From CAWAHD01 sp963781785 (GTDB lineage: Bacteria; Planctomycetota; Planctomycetia; Isosphaerales; Isosphaeraceae), in NCBI GenBank assembly GCA_963781785.1, contig CAWAHD010000001.1, positions 868,001-932,000 on the forward strand: 64,000 bases of DNA, given 5' to 3'. Positions within the stretch are counted from its first letter, which is position 1; every line of letters starts with the position of its first letter. The position numbers and the translations under genes are program-made. Of this stretch, positions 56,013-64,000 are shown one piece after another. A model generated the notes under the pieces. That model was not told the origin of the DNA. It ran no database searches and saw only the letters and a list, made by a program, of their open reading frames with translations.

Positions 56013-57300
56013 TCAATCAGCGATGCGAACGACCTCGTTTTCGCGAAGAGTCTTGACGGGATTCAAAACGACGGATTCGCCGGACTCCAGGCCCGACTCG
56101 ACCCTGGCCACGGCACCCGTGGCCGGCGCGAGCTCCACCCGGCGCTTCTCGATCGTGTTCTTGGAGTCCACGACCCAGACATGGTCATGACCGTGGTCCT
56201 GGAAAACGGCCGACCTGGTGACGAAAACGAACGTGCGGCTTGCGTCCGATGCCTGGGCGTCGCGGACCGGGAGAAAATCGACGGTGGCGGCCAGCTCCGG
56301 GAAGATCTTGTCGTCCGGGTCGAGAATCTCGACTTTCATCTTGACCGTGTTCCGCGTCCGGTCGCTCATGGGGATTACCTGGCGAAGCCGGCCGCGGTAT
56401 CGTTTCATGGGGAACGCCAGGAGCGACACTTCCGCCGGCTGGCCGATGTCGATCTGCGCCATCAGTTTCTCGGGGACGTTAGTCTCGACATCCATCTTCT
56501 CCAGGTCGGCAATCGTCACCACGGCGGTCCGCCCCAGCGAGGAGCTCATCGCCTGCGGGGTGATGATCTCGCCTTCCTCGCCCTGTTTCTCGACGACCGT
56601 GCCGTCGAACGGCGCGTACAGATGCATCGTGACGATCGTGGCCTTGATTTCCTCGACGTTGGCCTTCATCAGCTTGGTGGCGGCTTCGAGGGCGTCGACC
56701 TTGGCGATCGCCTTCTTGTGCTCGGCCAGAGCCTTCTCATTTTCCTCGGGAGTTGCACTTCGCGACGCGTACAGGCGGCTCACGCGCCGGGCTTCGGCGC
56801 TCCTTCTGCCACACATCGACCCGCGCTTCCTCGAGCTCGGCGGCGGTCCGCTGGACCTGCGCTTCCCGACCGGCCAGCATCGCCTTCAAATCGTTATGCT
56901 CGATGATCGCCAGCGTGTCACCCTTCTTGACCTTCATCCCTTCCTCGACGCACATCTTCTCGACCCGGCCGGGGAGCTTGGTCCCGATCATCGCCTGGTA
57001 CCGCGACTTGAGATAGCCGCTGGCCGTGAAGAGCTTCTCCGACTCCCCCGTCGTCATCCGTTGCACGAGCGCCACCTTGACAATCGGCCGAGCGCGCAGT
57101 TGTTCGTACTGGCTGTAACCCACGTATCCGGCGCCCGCCAGGAGGAAGAGAGGGATGATCCATAATGCCGATGACAGGAGACGCAAGCCCCATCCCCGTC
57201 GGCGCCGGTAGGGCGCACTGCCGGTTCCGATCGTCCGCCATTCCAGGGGATCGGGGCGATCGATCTTCAGCGAGGCAAGTTCTTCGCGCAACGTGCTCAC
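56013..57300 (-). CDS. Membrane-fusion (HlyD/MacA-type) protein of the ABC exporter (frameshifted)
   Basis: Periplasmic adaptor: cytoplasmic start, one TM (ALWIIPLFLLAGAGYVGYSQ), lipoyl-like half (LPGRVEKMCVEEGMKVKKGD), coiled-coil hairpin (AEENEKALAEHKKAIAKVDA-type), second lipoyl half (LYAPFDGTVVEKQGEEGEII) and beta-barrel (PVRDAQASDASRTFVFV; NPVKTLRENEVVRIAD). A one-base break near 56800 separates the halves: DVWQKER should join AEARRVSRLYASRSATP. GTG at 57300 is preferred (GAGG 9 bases upstream) over the TTG at 57309. First gene of the exporter operon. Confidence 0.85.
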
Positions 57301-57447
57301 GATCGGCAACCTCGCGACGGCATGATTCGGCTCAGATCGGTGCGAATGGGATCGCGCATCAGGGAAATCCGGTCAGACTAAACTGACAAACAGTGATTCG
57401 GCAACGGGCTGGTTGTATTCAGCGAGGCCCCGCCAGTCTAGCCCGAT

Positions 57448-58440
57448 TCATGGAGAATCGCCGGCATCGGCATCGTTCGACGAGGGCAGCTTACCACCAG
57501 ACGGCTCGACTTTCAGCGTGTAGATCTTGCTCCGCTCATTGAGAGCATGAAACTTGCCGTGGAAGACTTCGACCTTGCCGCCGTGCTTCACGCGGACCTG
57601 CCAGTGGGTGGGCCTGGGGATGCCGCCGAATCCGCCCCAGTAGACGACGAACCACTTGTAGATCCCGGGCGGCCCCGGCCCTTTGACCTTTTCGGACCCC
57701 GGCCCCGCCGACTCGACCAGCCAGTACACGTTCTCGGGCCCGTAGCCCTTGGTGTTGTCGACATCGAGCTCGCCGCCGCGCCGGCCCTTGGGGTCTTCCC
57801 AGTAGATCTCCTTACCTCCGGGCTCGAGCACGTGAAGATCGAGATCGACCTGGTCGGTGTTCCAGATCAAGGTGAACTGGGGATCGCCGACCTTGACCGA
57901 GACACCGCGGATGATTTCTCCTCCCTCGCCGAACCGGGCGAGGCCGAAGCCATCGCCATCGCCGGCACCGGGATTGTCGTTGGGGACGCCCCCGCCGCCC
58001 GTGGCCTTCCGGGCAGGGCGAAACCGGAGCTCGGGCTCAAGGGGAGTCTCGTCAAGCTGCGCCAGGGTGGGTGAATCGCTGGCGAGCTGAGTGTCGACCA
58101 GCGGTGGCGCGGGCATGGAAAGCGGGGTGTTCAAGCCGCCCTGGAGCATCTCGCCCTCGGGTACGCCGTTTTGCGAGCCGGCCAGGCGGGAATCGAAGGT
58201 GGCGGGTCCGCTCACTCGTGGCGCGAAGTACCATAGGGCCAGGATCAAGAGCAGGATTGCGTGCAACGTCATCGAGCCGGCCCAGCCCTTTGCGGCCTCG
58301 GGAGTCCACCAGTCCCACTCCATGGGCGAGCTGGGCGGCTCTGCCCCGACCACCGGAGGGGGTTGTTCCGGGGGCCTGGCAATCGGCACTCGGACGCCGG
58401 TGGAAGGCTTCGATTGCGCTCGTGACGAACTGACCGCCAT
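57448..58440 (-). CDS. TM-anchored protein with YfaP/DUF2135-like domain
   Basis: 330-residue protein: proline-rich cytoplasmic N-terminus, one TM (AGSMTLHAILLLILALWYFA), linker (GVPEGEMLQGGLNTPLSMPA), then a C-terminal YfaP-like beta domain (LIWNTDQVDLDLHVLEPGGK; GYGPENVYWLVES). The overall plan (Pro-rich N-terminus, TM, periplasmic beta domain) also recalls TonB-like proteins. Ligand unknown. GAGG lies 5 bases before the ATG. Confidence 0.7.
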   Translation of the reverse strand: MAVSSSRAQSKPSTGVRVPIARPPEQPPPVVGAEPPSSPMEWDWWTPEAAKGWAGSMTLHAILLLILALWYFAPRVSGPATFDSRLAGSQNGVPEGEMLQGGLNTPLSMPAPPLVDTQLASDSPTLAQLDETPLEPELRFRPARKATGGGGVPNDNPGAGDGDGFGLARFGEGGEIIRGVSVKVGDPQFTLIWNTDQVDLDLHVLEPGGKEIYWEDPKGRRGGELDVDNTKGYGPENVYWLVESAGPGSEKVKGPGPPGIYKWFVVYWGGFGGIPRPTHWQVRVKHGGKVEVFHGKFHALNERSKIYTLKVEPSGGKLPSSNDADAGDSP

Positions 58441-58737
58441 CGCCTCACTCGATCTGTTGCGCCTGATTCCCTGGTCCTGAACGCCGAGATTGATCCCGAC
58501 CCGCTCGAGTGCTTCGCTTCAATCACTCGAGACGAGCCGGCGCTACCCGAACAGATCATCAGTTTACCACGCCCCAGAGGCTGCTCGAAAGCTCAAATCG
58601 GTTGCGGAGAACGACCACGGCGGTTACAAGGGATCTCACGGCGACTCAAGACCTCGTCGAGCCGCCGTGCTGCGAACAGCGTCATGGCTTCCCGACCACG
58701 GTCGCCGCATACTCCCGCGGGCGACCGGAGACCGCAC
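58441..58737. other. Intergenic region between divergent genes
   Basis: Nearly 300 bases between the YfaP-like and larB genes, read in opposite directions. No gene, repeat or clear promoter box seen. Confidence 0.5.
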
Positions 58738-59523
58738 ATGGATCTGCACGCCCTCAAACAGATGCTCGACGCCGTACGCGACGGCCGGCTCACGCCCGAT
58801 CAGGCGGCCGGGCAGATCATCATTCACCCGTTCCAGGAGGCGGGAGGCTTCGCCAAGGTCGACCTCCATCGCCCGATGCGGTGTGGATTTCCCGAGGTGA
58901 TCTTCGGGCAGGGAAAGACGGCCGCTCAGATCGAGACGATCCTCCGGACCCTGCACCAGCATGATCAGGGGGGCCTGGTCACCCGGCTCGATCCGCAGGC
59001 GGCCGTTCACCTCGCGGCGGTGTTCAAGGAAGGCGAGCATAACCCGGTCGCGCGGACTTTCCGGGTGCCCGGCCCGGGGGACCCGGGCCCTCGGCTGGGC
59101 CGGGTTGTGATCGTGACGGCAGGGACCAGCGACCTGCCCGTGGCCGAAGAGGCCCGGGTTACCGCCGACGCCTGGAACTGCGAGGTGTCGCTGGTGGCTG
59201 ACGTGGGCGTGGCCGGATTGCACCGCCTGCTCCATCAACTCCCCCAGTTGAAGACCGCCGACGCCTTGGTGGTCGTGGCGGGGATGGAGGGAGCCTTGCC
59301 GAGCGTGGTCGGCGGCCTGGTCGACTGCCCGGTCATCGCCGTCCCCACCAGCATCGGGTATGGAGCCCATTTCCAGGGAGTGGCGGCCCTCCTGGGAATG
59401 CTCAATAGCTGCGCCTCCAACGTCGTCGTGGTGAACATCGATGCCGGGTTCAGCGGCGGCCACGTCGCCAGCCTGATTGCACGACGGATGGGGCAGGCGC
59501 GGCAGGCGGGCGCGACCGCTTGA
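58738..59523 (+). CDS. larB: LarB, pyridinium-3,5-biscarboxylic acid mononucleotide synthase
   Basis: 261-residue protein of the LarB/PurE-like superfamily. LarB carboxylates and hydrolyses NaAD to make the precursor of the nickel-pincer cofactor of lactate racemase and related enzymes. Signatures: VDLHRPMRCGFPEVIFGQGK, VVIVTAGTSDLPVAEEA, GMEGALPSVVGGLVDCPVIA, VPTSIGYGAHFQGVAALLGM. CGGAG lies 7 bases before 58738; an earlier ATG at 58684 lacks a site. LarC/LarE are not in the window. Confidence 0.93.
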   Translation: MDLHALKQMLDAVRDGRLTPDQAAGQIIIHPFQEAGGFAKVDLHRPMRCGFPEVIFGQGKTAAQIETILRTLHQHDQGGLVTRLDPQAAVHLAAVFKEGEHNPVARTFRVPGPGDPGPRLGRVVIVTAGTSDLPVAEEARVTADAWNCEVSLVADVGVAGLHRLLHQLPQLKTADALVVVAGMEGALPSVVGGLVDCPVIAVPTSIGYGAHFQGVAALLGMLNSCASNVVVVNIDAGFSGGHVASLIARRMGQARQAGATA

Positions 59524-59587
59524 CCGAGGCAACTTTTCAACAAACGCGCCTGGGATCACGTATCCATCCCCGAGAGGAAACAGCGAG

Positions 59588-60493
59588 ATGTCCCAGAGCC
59601 TAGAAGCCGTCGAATCGGTTCCAGTCCTCGGCCCGCGTCCGCGCGACAGCCACAAGGGACGATTCGGATCGGTTCTGGTTGTGGCCGGCTCGCGCGGGAT
59701 GGCCGGTGCCGCGGCCCTGTGCGGAGCCTCAACCCTGCGCACCGGTGCCGGCCTGGTCCGGATCGCGTGCCCGCACGAAGTCCAGCCGACGGTCGCCAGC
59801 TTCGAGCCTTCCTACATGACCTATCCGCTGCCTTGCGACGACGATGGATTGATCAAGCTCGAACCGGCCCGGCCGATCCTCCAGCGGCTGATCGCACCCG
59901 CCGACGTGATCGCGGTCGGACCTGGTCTCGGCCAGTCGGATCAGATCCGGCGGCTCGTGCATTTCCTGATTACGGCGACCGACAAACCACTGGTCATCGA
60001 CGCCGACGGGCTGAACGCGCTGGCCGGTCAAACCGACCTCCTGTCGGGCCTCACCCGCCCCGTGGTTTTGACGCCTCACCCGGGCGAGTTCGCCCGGCTC
60101 ACCGGAGCGAAGGTCGGCGATATTCAGACCGAGCGGGTTGCCCGGGCTGCGGCACTGGCGGCCCAATCCGAACCGCTCATCGTCGTTCTCAAGGGTGCGG
60201 GAACGGTCGTTTCCGACGGGCGGCGTTACTACATTAACACGACCGGTAATCCTGGTATGGCGACGGCCGGCTCAGGCGACGTGCTCACCGGTGTGATCGC
60301 CGCGCTGCTCGGTCAAAAGTTGCCGGCCTTCGAAGCGGCCCAGCTCGGGGTGTTCATCCACGGACTGGCGGGCGACGTCGCGCGGGACCACAACGGCGAG
60401 GTCGGCCTGATCGCCGGCGACATCGTCGACGCTCTCCCGGACGCATTCGTTCATGGCACGCCGGAGCCCGATGCGATCACCGCGCCGGGGTGA
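59588..60493 (+). CDS. nnrD: NnrD, ADP-dependent NAD(P)H-hydrate dehydratase
   Basis: 301-residue carbohydrate-kinase-like (YjeF C-terminal) enzyme that repairs hydrated NAD(P)H. Signatures: HKGRFGSVLVVAGSRGMAGA, VVLTPHPGEFARLTG, TTGNPGMATAGSGDVLTGVI with the catalytic Asp, and GDVARDHNGEVGLIAGDIVD. GAGAGGAAA precedes the start; 64 bases after larB and probably co-transcribed with it. The stretch 60259-60462 is repeated at 63067-63270 with six mismatches, five of them silent. Confidence 0.95.
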   Translation: MSQSLEAVESVPVLGPRPRDSHKGRFGSVLVVAGSRGMAGAAALCGASTLRTGAGLVRIACPHEVQPTVASFEPSYMTYPLPCDDDGLIKLEPARPILQRLIAPADVIAVGPGLGQSDQIRRLVHFLITATDKPLVIDADGLNALAGQTDLLSGLTRPVVLTPHPGEFARLTGAKVGDIQTERVARAAALAAQSEPLIVVLKGAGTVVSDGRRYYINTTGNPGMATAGSGDVLTGVIAALLGQKLPAFEAAQLGVFIHGLAGDVARDHNGEVGLIAGDIVDALPDAFVHGTPEPDAITAPG

Positions 60494-60629
60494 GTTGGCA
60501 TGGCCAGGCTCGGACAGAGCGAAAGAGACCTGTGGGGCTAGGCCCTTGGTCTCACTGTATATTGATGGTTATTGAGAGTTGGCAGGCTGGATTGAATGGG
60601 TTGCCGTTCCCGTCCAGGCACTGGACCAA

Positions 60630-61007
60630 CTATGTGTATGCACCCGGCCCCGGGAAGCCCGCCATACCGATCTGGACGATGAGGCTGTATTGCCACTGGG
60701 GAGGGTTTGACCCCGGCACCGGTCCGCCCGCCTGGCCCTTTATGCTCCACTGCGCATTGTTGTACTGGCCGGCGGGCGCACTGATCACGGCCTCGATCGA
60801 ATTCGGCGCCGTGGGCGGTCCCGTTGGAGTGACTGTTCCCGTGACAGTGATTGATTGAGTGGCCTGTGCAAAGTTTGCCTGATTGTTCGGTGAGTTGATC
60901 GCAACTGTATACATCTGCGCGTGAGCCGGTGCGGAAAGCAACGCCCACAACCCGAAGGCGGCGAAAAGGGCAAGAGTGAAACGCCACGGCAAATGTCGAA
61001 ACTTCAT
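60630..61007 (-). CDS. Small exported Ig-like protein (cassette 3)
   Basis: 125-residue protein with a signal peptide (FTLALFAAFGLWALLSAPAH) and a beta-sandwich-like mature part (YTVAINSPNNQANFAQATQS; WQYSLIVQIGMAGFPGPGAY). GGAG lies 10 bases before 61007. No family recognised. Same strand and downstream of the DUF1559 gene of cassette 3. Confidence 0.6.
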   Translation of the reverse strand: MKFRHLPWRFTLALFAAFGLWALLSAPAHAQMYTVAINSPNNQANFAQATQSITVTGTVTPTGPPTAPNSIEAVISAPAGQYNNAQWSIKGQAGGPVPGSNPPQWQYSLIVQIGMAGFPGPGAYT

Positions 61008-61194
61008 GATTGATACTCCAGTCGAAAGGTCAATGGTGCAAATCAGCGCGGAGAATGCAACGCGCACCTCCGCAAAGAGCAAAACCGATGTCGTAGCCAA
61101 CACAGCCGAGATCGAACAGTTGCCTCCCGCGCAACGACGCTGAGCGGACGAAGTCGTAGCGAGAACTGGCGGGCCTCCTAGTACGTGGCGCCGA

Positions 61195-62133
61195 TCACCT
61201 TTCCCCGCTCCGCGTGCCCAGCGCACGCCAGGTCATCAGGTCGATCGAATCTTTGATGAATTGAACATGGCCATCGAGGAAGACCGTGTTCGCTCCGTTA
61301 CCAGGGTGACGGCTGCCAGCCGTCCAGGCTCCCGAGGAGCCGCCGCCGTTGCCGCAGCTATAATCGTTGACAACGAGGTTATGGTCCAGGAGGCTCGAAC
61401 CGTATGCCCCTTCGAGCCACCAAGCGGACTTCGCCCATGTGCTGATCTCGGCAGTGCTGAGAACCAGGTTGTGACACGCTGACGTGAATTCATCAAATTC
61501 GCCCGGAGCCTCGAAATGCTCCGTTTTGAAAACCATCGCGCGCGGATTTCGCTCGAGGTACTGCCCGATCACCCACTCGGAAAAACCCGCCGTCAGGCTT
61601 GCGCCGTCGCGGACGGCGGCGAATCCGATGCTGGGCGGATTACGAATGAGATTGTCGACAAAAACGCCGTTGAAACCATTCCAGTAACTCCCGACGCCTC
61701 CGTTTCCCGCGTAGTCGGTGCGCCCGCCGGGCGGGACCATGTCGTCTGGACACAGAAAAACGGAGACCGACGTGTTAAATGCGGTGTTGTCCGCTGGAAG
61801 ACGGCTCCCACCCACCCACTTGGGGATCGCGAAATTGATTGAATCGTAGAGTGTCCGGTGGTCAAGGTAAGCGAGCAACATGGTGTGCGGCGAGGTCCCC
61901 CGTCCATTTTGACCTTGAGGAAAGACCGAGAATACGGACTCGTATGAATTCAGAGCTACTCCCAATTGCCGCATGTTATTGGCGCATTGAACACGGCGAG
62001 ACGCCTCGCGAGCGCTCTGAACCGCTGGGATCAAGAGCGCAACAAGAAGCCCGAGGACGGCGATCACAACCAATACCTCAACCAAGGTGAATCCGGGCAC
62101 AAGGGTGCGACGGCGGCGGTCGTTGGCTCTCAT
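61195..62133 (-). CDS. DUF1559 pseudopilin-like protein (cassette 3)
   Basis: Intact 312-residue protein: prepilin signal RRRTLVPGFTLVEVLVVIAV (G|F site, Glu+5), AREASRRVQCANNMRQLGVA, DUF1559 core (AAVRDGASLTAGFSEWVIGQ) and C-terminal HPGNGANTVFLDGHVQFIKD with the H-x(n)-DG motif. The start overlaps the upstream gene's stop (ATGA at 62130-62133). Confidence 0.9.
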   Translation of the reverse strand: MRANDRRRRTLVPGFTLVEVLVVIAVLGLLVALLIPAVQSAREASRRVQCANNMRQLGVALNSYESVFSVFPQGQNGRGTSPHTMLLAYLDHRTLYDSINFAIPKWVGGSRLPADNTAFNTSVSVFLCPDDMVPPGGRTDYAGNGGVGSYWNGFNGVFVDNLIRNPPSIGFAAVRDGASLTAGFSEWVIGQYLERNPRAMVFKTEHFEAPGEFDEFTSACHNLVLSTAEISTWAKSAWWLEGAYGSSLLDHNLVVNDYSCGNGGGSSGAWTAGSRHPGNGANTVFLDGHVQFIKDSIDLMTWRALGTRSGER

Positions 62134-62666
62134 GGAACAACCTGAATTTCGGGTCCCGGGAGCTCGATACGGAACAGGCTGTCGACCGCCGTACGTGGTG
62201 AACCGTTTTCCGTTTTGTCAGGTTGTAGGATGTAGACCGCCTCGATCACGAGTCGGTACTTACCGGCCTTCGATGGCGCCCTGACGGTCCCGTCGACGGT
62301 GCAATCATCCGCGTGTTGCCCGCTGAGCGTGAGCTGACCTCGGCGGTATTCTGCCCCGCGAGCGCGAAGTACAGCGTATAAAAATGTCGGGAGTGGGTCC
62401 GTTTGCGGATTGCTGAACGTCACGTGACAGCGGATCTTCTGGTAGACTCTGATTTTTCCTTGCGCGGGCTCGACCACAATGGACGCTTGCAGAGGCCGAG
62501 CCTTGACTCGACCCAGCGCTTCGGCTGTCCTCACAACCGGACCGACCGCGAGCGACGATGCCGTTGGCGGCCAGGCACTGGCTTGAGAGAAATAGCCACG
62601 GAGCGCCCAGAGCAGCGGACCGACGACAACGAGTGACGTGACGATTGCGATTCTTGCCCGTCCCAT
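62130..62666 (-). CDS. Membrane-anchored Ig-like protein (cassette 3)
   Basis: 178-residue protein MGRARIAIVTSLVVVGPLLW with one TM, then a beta domain (SIVVEPAQGKIRVYQKIRCH; DDCTVDGTVRAPSKAGKYRL). It lies in the slot taken by DUF1573 proteins in the other cassettes, but lacks the C-x-C motif, so homology is only suggested. GAGGGG 8 bases upstream fixes the start; an earlier ATG at 62774 is unlikely. Confidence 0.55.
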   Translation of the reverse strand: MGRARIAIVTSLVVVGPLLWALRGYFSQASAWPPTASSLAVGPVVRTAEALGRVKARPLQASIVVEPAQGKIRVYQKIRCHVTFSNPQTDPLPTFLYAVLRARGAEYRRGQLTLSGQHADDCTVDGTVRAPSKAGKYRLVIEAVYILQPDKTENGSPRTAVDSLFRIELPGPEIQVVP

Positions 62667-63066
62667 CGGCAACCCCTCTCGATGGCGACGCGCGCTCGGC
62701 GGACACGGGGCAACCCACCACAGCCGCGCGCACCCAACAGCACACACGAGACTGGTACTCTGGGCGATTCTCATTTCCGGGGGCTATCGGGGCCGCGCCG
62801 CGTTCTGTGCTCACGCAAACGCTGGCGCGACGTCCAATCGCGCTCCTCATACCCAGCGCCAGCGACTAAGTCAACGCATCACCGTGCTTCTGTTGACTTT
62901 TTTCGTCAACACGTCCCGAATTGATAGTTCTGCTGGGAGCGGGCTCACAGCTCCGCTTTCAAGCCCAGCGCCGTTCGGAGTCGATGAGGCGCAAACCCAC
63001 CCAGCGAATTCATGCACGCGCGACGATCGTCGCACTCGCGAAATCCGCGATGCCGCTCGTCGCGAC
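62667..63066. other. Intergenic region upstream of cassette 3
   Basis: About 400 bases with no convincing gene, between the cassette 3 start and the duplicated nnrD fragment. An A/T-richer patch (TTGACTTTTTTCGTCAACACG around 62893) is a small inverted repeat, TTGAC/GTCAA, that may be part of a promoter or operator. Confidence 0.4.
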
Positions 63067-63301
63067 GGCGACGGCCGGCTCGGGCGACGTGCTCACCGGC
63101 GTGATCGCCGCGCTGCTCGGTCAGAAGTTGCCGGCCTTCGAAGCGGCCCAGCTCGGGGTGTTCATCCACGGACTGGCGGGCGACGTCGCGCGGGACCACA
63201 ACGGCGAGGTCGGCCTGATCGCCGGCGACATTGTCGACGCTCTCCCGGACGCATTTGTTCATGCCACGCCCGACCACGATTCGATGACGACGACGGCTTG
63301 A
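63067..63301 (+). pseudogene. Partial duplicate of the nnrD 3' end
   Basis: 63067-63270 matches 60259-60462 of nnrD in 198 of 204 bases in the same orientation, encoding TAGSGDVLTGVIAALLGQKL to DALPDAFVHATP, then a different tail (DHDSMTTTA) and stop. Five of six differences are synonymous (TCA/TCG, GGT/GGC, CAA/CAG, ATC/ATT, TTC/TTT). It has no N-terminal part or Shine-Dalgarno, so it cannot work alone. The silent pattern shows it diverged while still part of a functional gene. Confidence 0.85.
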
Positions 63302-63617
63302 ATCGGGTTTTGGAGACGACGGTTACGCTCCTGGAGATCGCCGCGGTATCAGTCGTAGGGACGTGTGATCACTGGACACGCGGATGGGTCTGCCACGATC
63401 TCACCGTCCTCGACAAGTTCGCGCTCAAACCCATCGCTAGCAACCTCTTGTCTCGCTCTCCTCGAGCCGTGGCGATCAAACTGGCGATCAATGGCCTTTC
63501 CGGGGAAGTCATCCCGACGTAGAATATTCTCGACAGGGGACCGGAGAGCCAGGCCCGGGTCATCTCTGTTCGAGAGAATGATCGCGCTCCCCTGGAGAAC
63601 GAGCGAAGGAGGCACGA
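63302..63617. other. Intergenic region before the terminal coding sequence
   Basis: About 315 bases. No supported reading frame on either strand; no clear repeat. It presumably holds the promoter of the gene at 63618. Confidence 0.45.
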
Positions 63618-64000
63618 GTGTCAACTCGAGAGAACCAGTCGTCCCCCGCACCCGCCTGGACCTACCGCATGGAGGTCTCACCGACCGGGCAAAACCCCAC
63701 CGCCGCGATCGCCAATCCCAACGATCCCATCCTACTGCTCCATCTTCTGGCCAATCTTCAAAGTCAGACCCTCGAAGCCCAGCGCCAGATGCTCGAGATG
63801 CAGCGCCAGCAACTCGAGATCTCGCGTGAGTTAATTCAAGTCAGCCGCGAGCAGCGAGTGCGCCAGGTGTCGGAGCTCGAGCGATGGCAGGCCGGTCACG
63901 AGCCTGTGCTCGACGCTTGCAAGGAAACGCTGGGCCGGCTCGAGCAAGTCCACGCAGCGCTGATGAGCGAGCTGGCGAATTACGTGGAAGACAACCACGA
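63618..64000 (+). CDS. Coiled-coil protein (3' end outside the window)
   Basis: GTG start at 63618 with AAGGAGG 5 bases upstream. The 127 visible residues run open to the window edge: a Pro/Ser-rich N-terminus (SSPAPAWTYRMEVSPTGQNP), then long charged heptad-like helices (QMLEMQRQQLEISRELIQVS; VSELERWQAGHEPVLDACKE). No family recognised; probably a structural or scaffolding helix. The C-terminus is missing. Confidence 0.65.
   Translation, partial: MSTRENQSSPAPAWTYRMEVSPTGQNPTAAIANPNDPILLLHLLANLQSQTLEAQRQMLEMQRQQLEISRELIQVSREQRVRQVSELERWQAGHEPVLDACKETLGRLEQVHAALMSELANYVEDNH

Noticed and set aside
1..57300. Programmed ribosomal frameshifting as an explanation for the frame breaks
   Set aside because: No common slippery heptamer plus downstream structure at the break sites; breaks go in both directions and occur in unrelated genes, so indel errors or mutations fit better.
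58636..59742. 368-residue open frame on the minus strand over larB
   Set aside because: Antisense shadow of larB; no recognisable motif, whereas larB is unmistakable.
62638..63522. 294-residue plus-strand frame across cassette 3 upstream region and the nnrD fragment
   Set aside because: Different frame from the nnrD homology and without any motif; the nnrD-like frame explains 63067-63301.

Overview
The window looks like a chromosomal segment of a GC-rich planctomycete, probably from the Isosphaera/Gemmata branch (inference from gene content). The evidence is an ECF sigma factor with a membrane-anchored DUF1559 domain, three DUF1559 pseudopilin-like genes ending in an H-x(n)-DG motif, a DUF1549/DUF1553 cytochrome protein with cytochrome-c/WD40 and PPC-type partners, DUF1573 proteins and Gfo/Idh/MocA oxidoreductases. 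I found no tRNA, rRNA or CRISPR array.

Layout. 0-1.7 kb: ECF sigma factor, cut by the window edge. 1.9-7.6 kb: a ~1,880-residue SIR2-TIR-STAND-TPR protein on the minus strand. 8.0-8.4 kb: a STAS protein. 8.5-15.7 kb: a minus-strand set of DUF1549/DUF1553, cytochrome-WD40 and PPC-repeat genes. 16.2-23.9 kb: TPR-sulfotransferase and cassette 1 (TlpA, two DUF1573, Cys-rich peptide, single-TM exported protein, DUF1559). 24.2-27.4 kb: SGNH protein, acyl carrier protein, membrane protein, cupin. 27.6-29.3 kb: a complete ISKra4-type insertion sequence. 29.5-35.2 kb: cassette 2 (DUF1573, Cys-rich, single-TM exported protein, DUF1559, GT-C glycosyltransferase). 35.6-45.3 kb: envelope and metabolic genes. 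45.6-50.6 kb: a TIR-WD40-GTPase-DUF4365 protein followed by a dehydrogenase and a metallo-hydrolase. 50.6-57.3 kb: an overlapping ABC-exporter operon whose distal part is split by an IS66 element. 57.4-60.5 kb: YfaP-like protein, LarB, NnrD. 60.6-63.3 kb: cassette 3, bracketed by nnrD and a 97%-identical copy of the nnrD 3' end. 63.6 kb to the end: start of a coiled-coil protein.

Three themes stand out. First, two large multidomain proteins built like bacterial immune effectors: one joins two NADase-type folds (SIR2 and TIR) to a STAND ATPase, the other joins TIR, seven WD40 repeats, a Ras/Roc-like GTPase, a zinc ribbon and a DUF4365 nuclease-like domain. Second, a recurrent envelope cassette built round DUF1559 pseudopilin-like proteins, present three times; the sigma factor at the left edge carries the same domain. 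Third, mobile DNA: two insertion sequences with identifiable inverted repeats and target duplications, a transposase remnant, and a family of dispersed G/C-run palindromic repeats that contribute to the N-terminal reading frames of two genes.

At least 13 single-base frame breaks interrupt otherwise well-conserved genes. Many are probably sequencing or assembly errors; such genes are annotated here as one locus spanning both frames, with the break position stated. Starts were chosen by Shine-Dalgarno spacing, domain limits and signal peptides. All functions are inferred from motifs recognised by eye.
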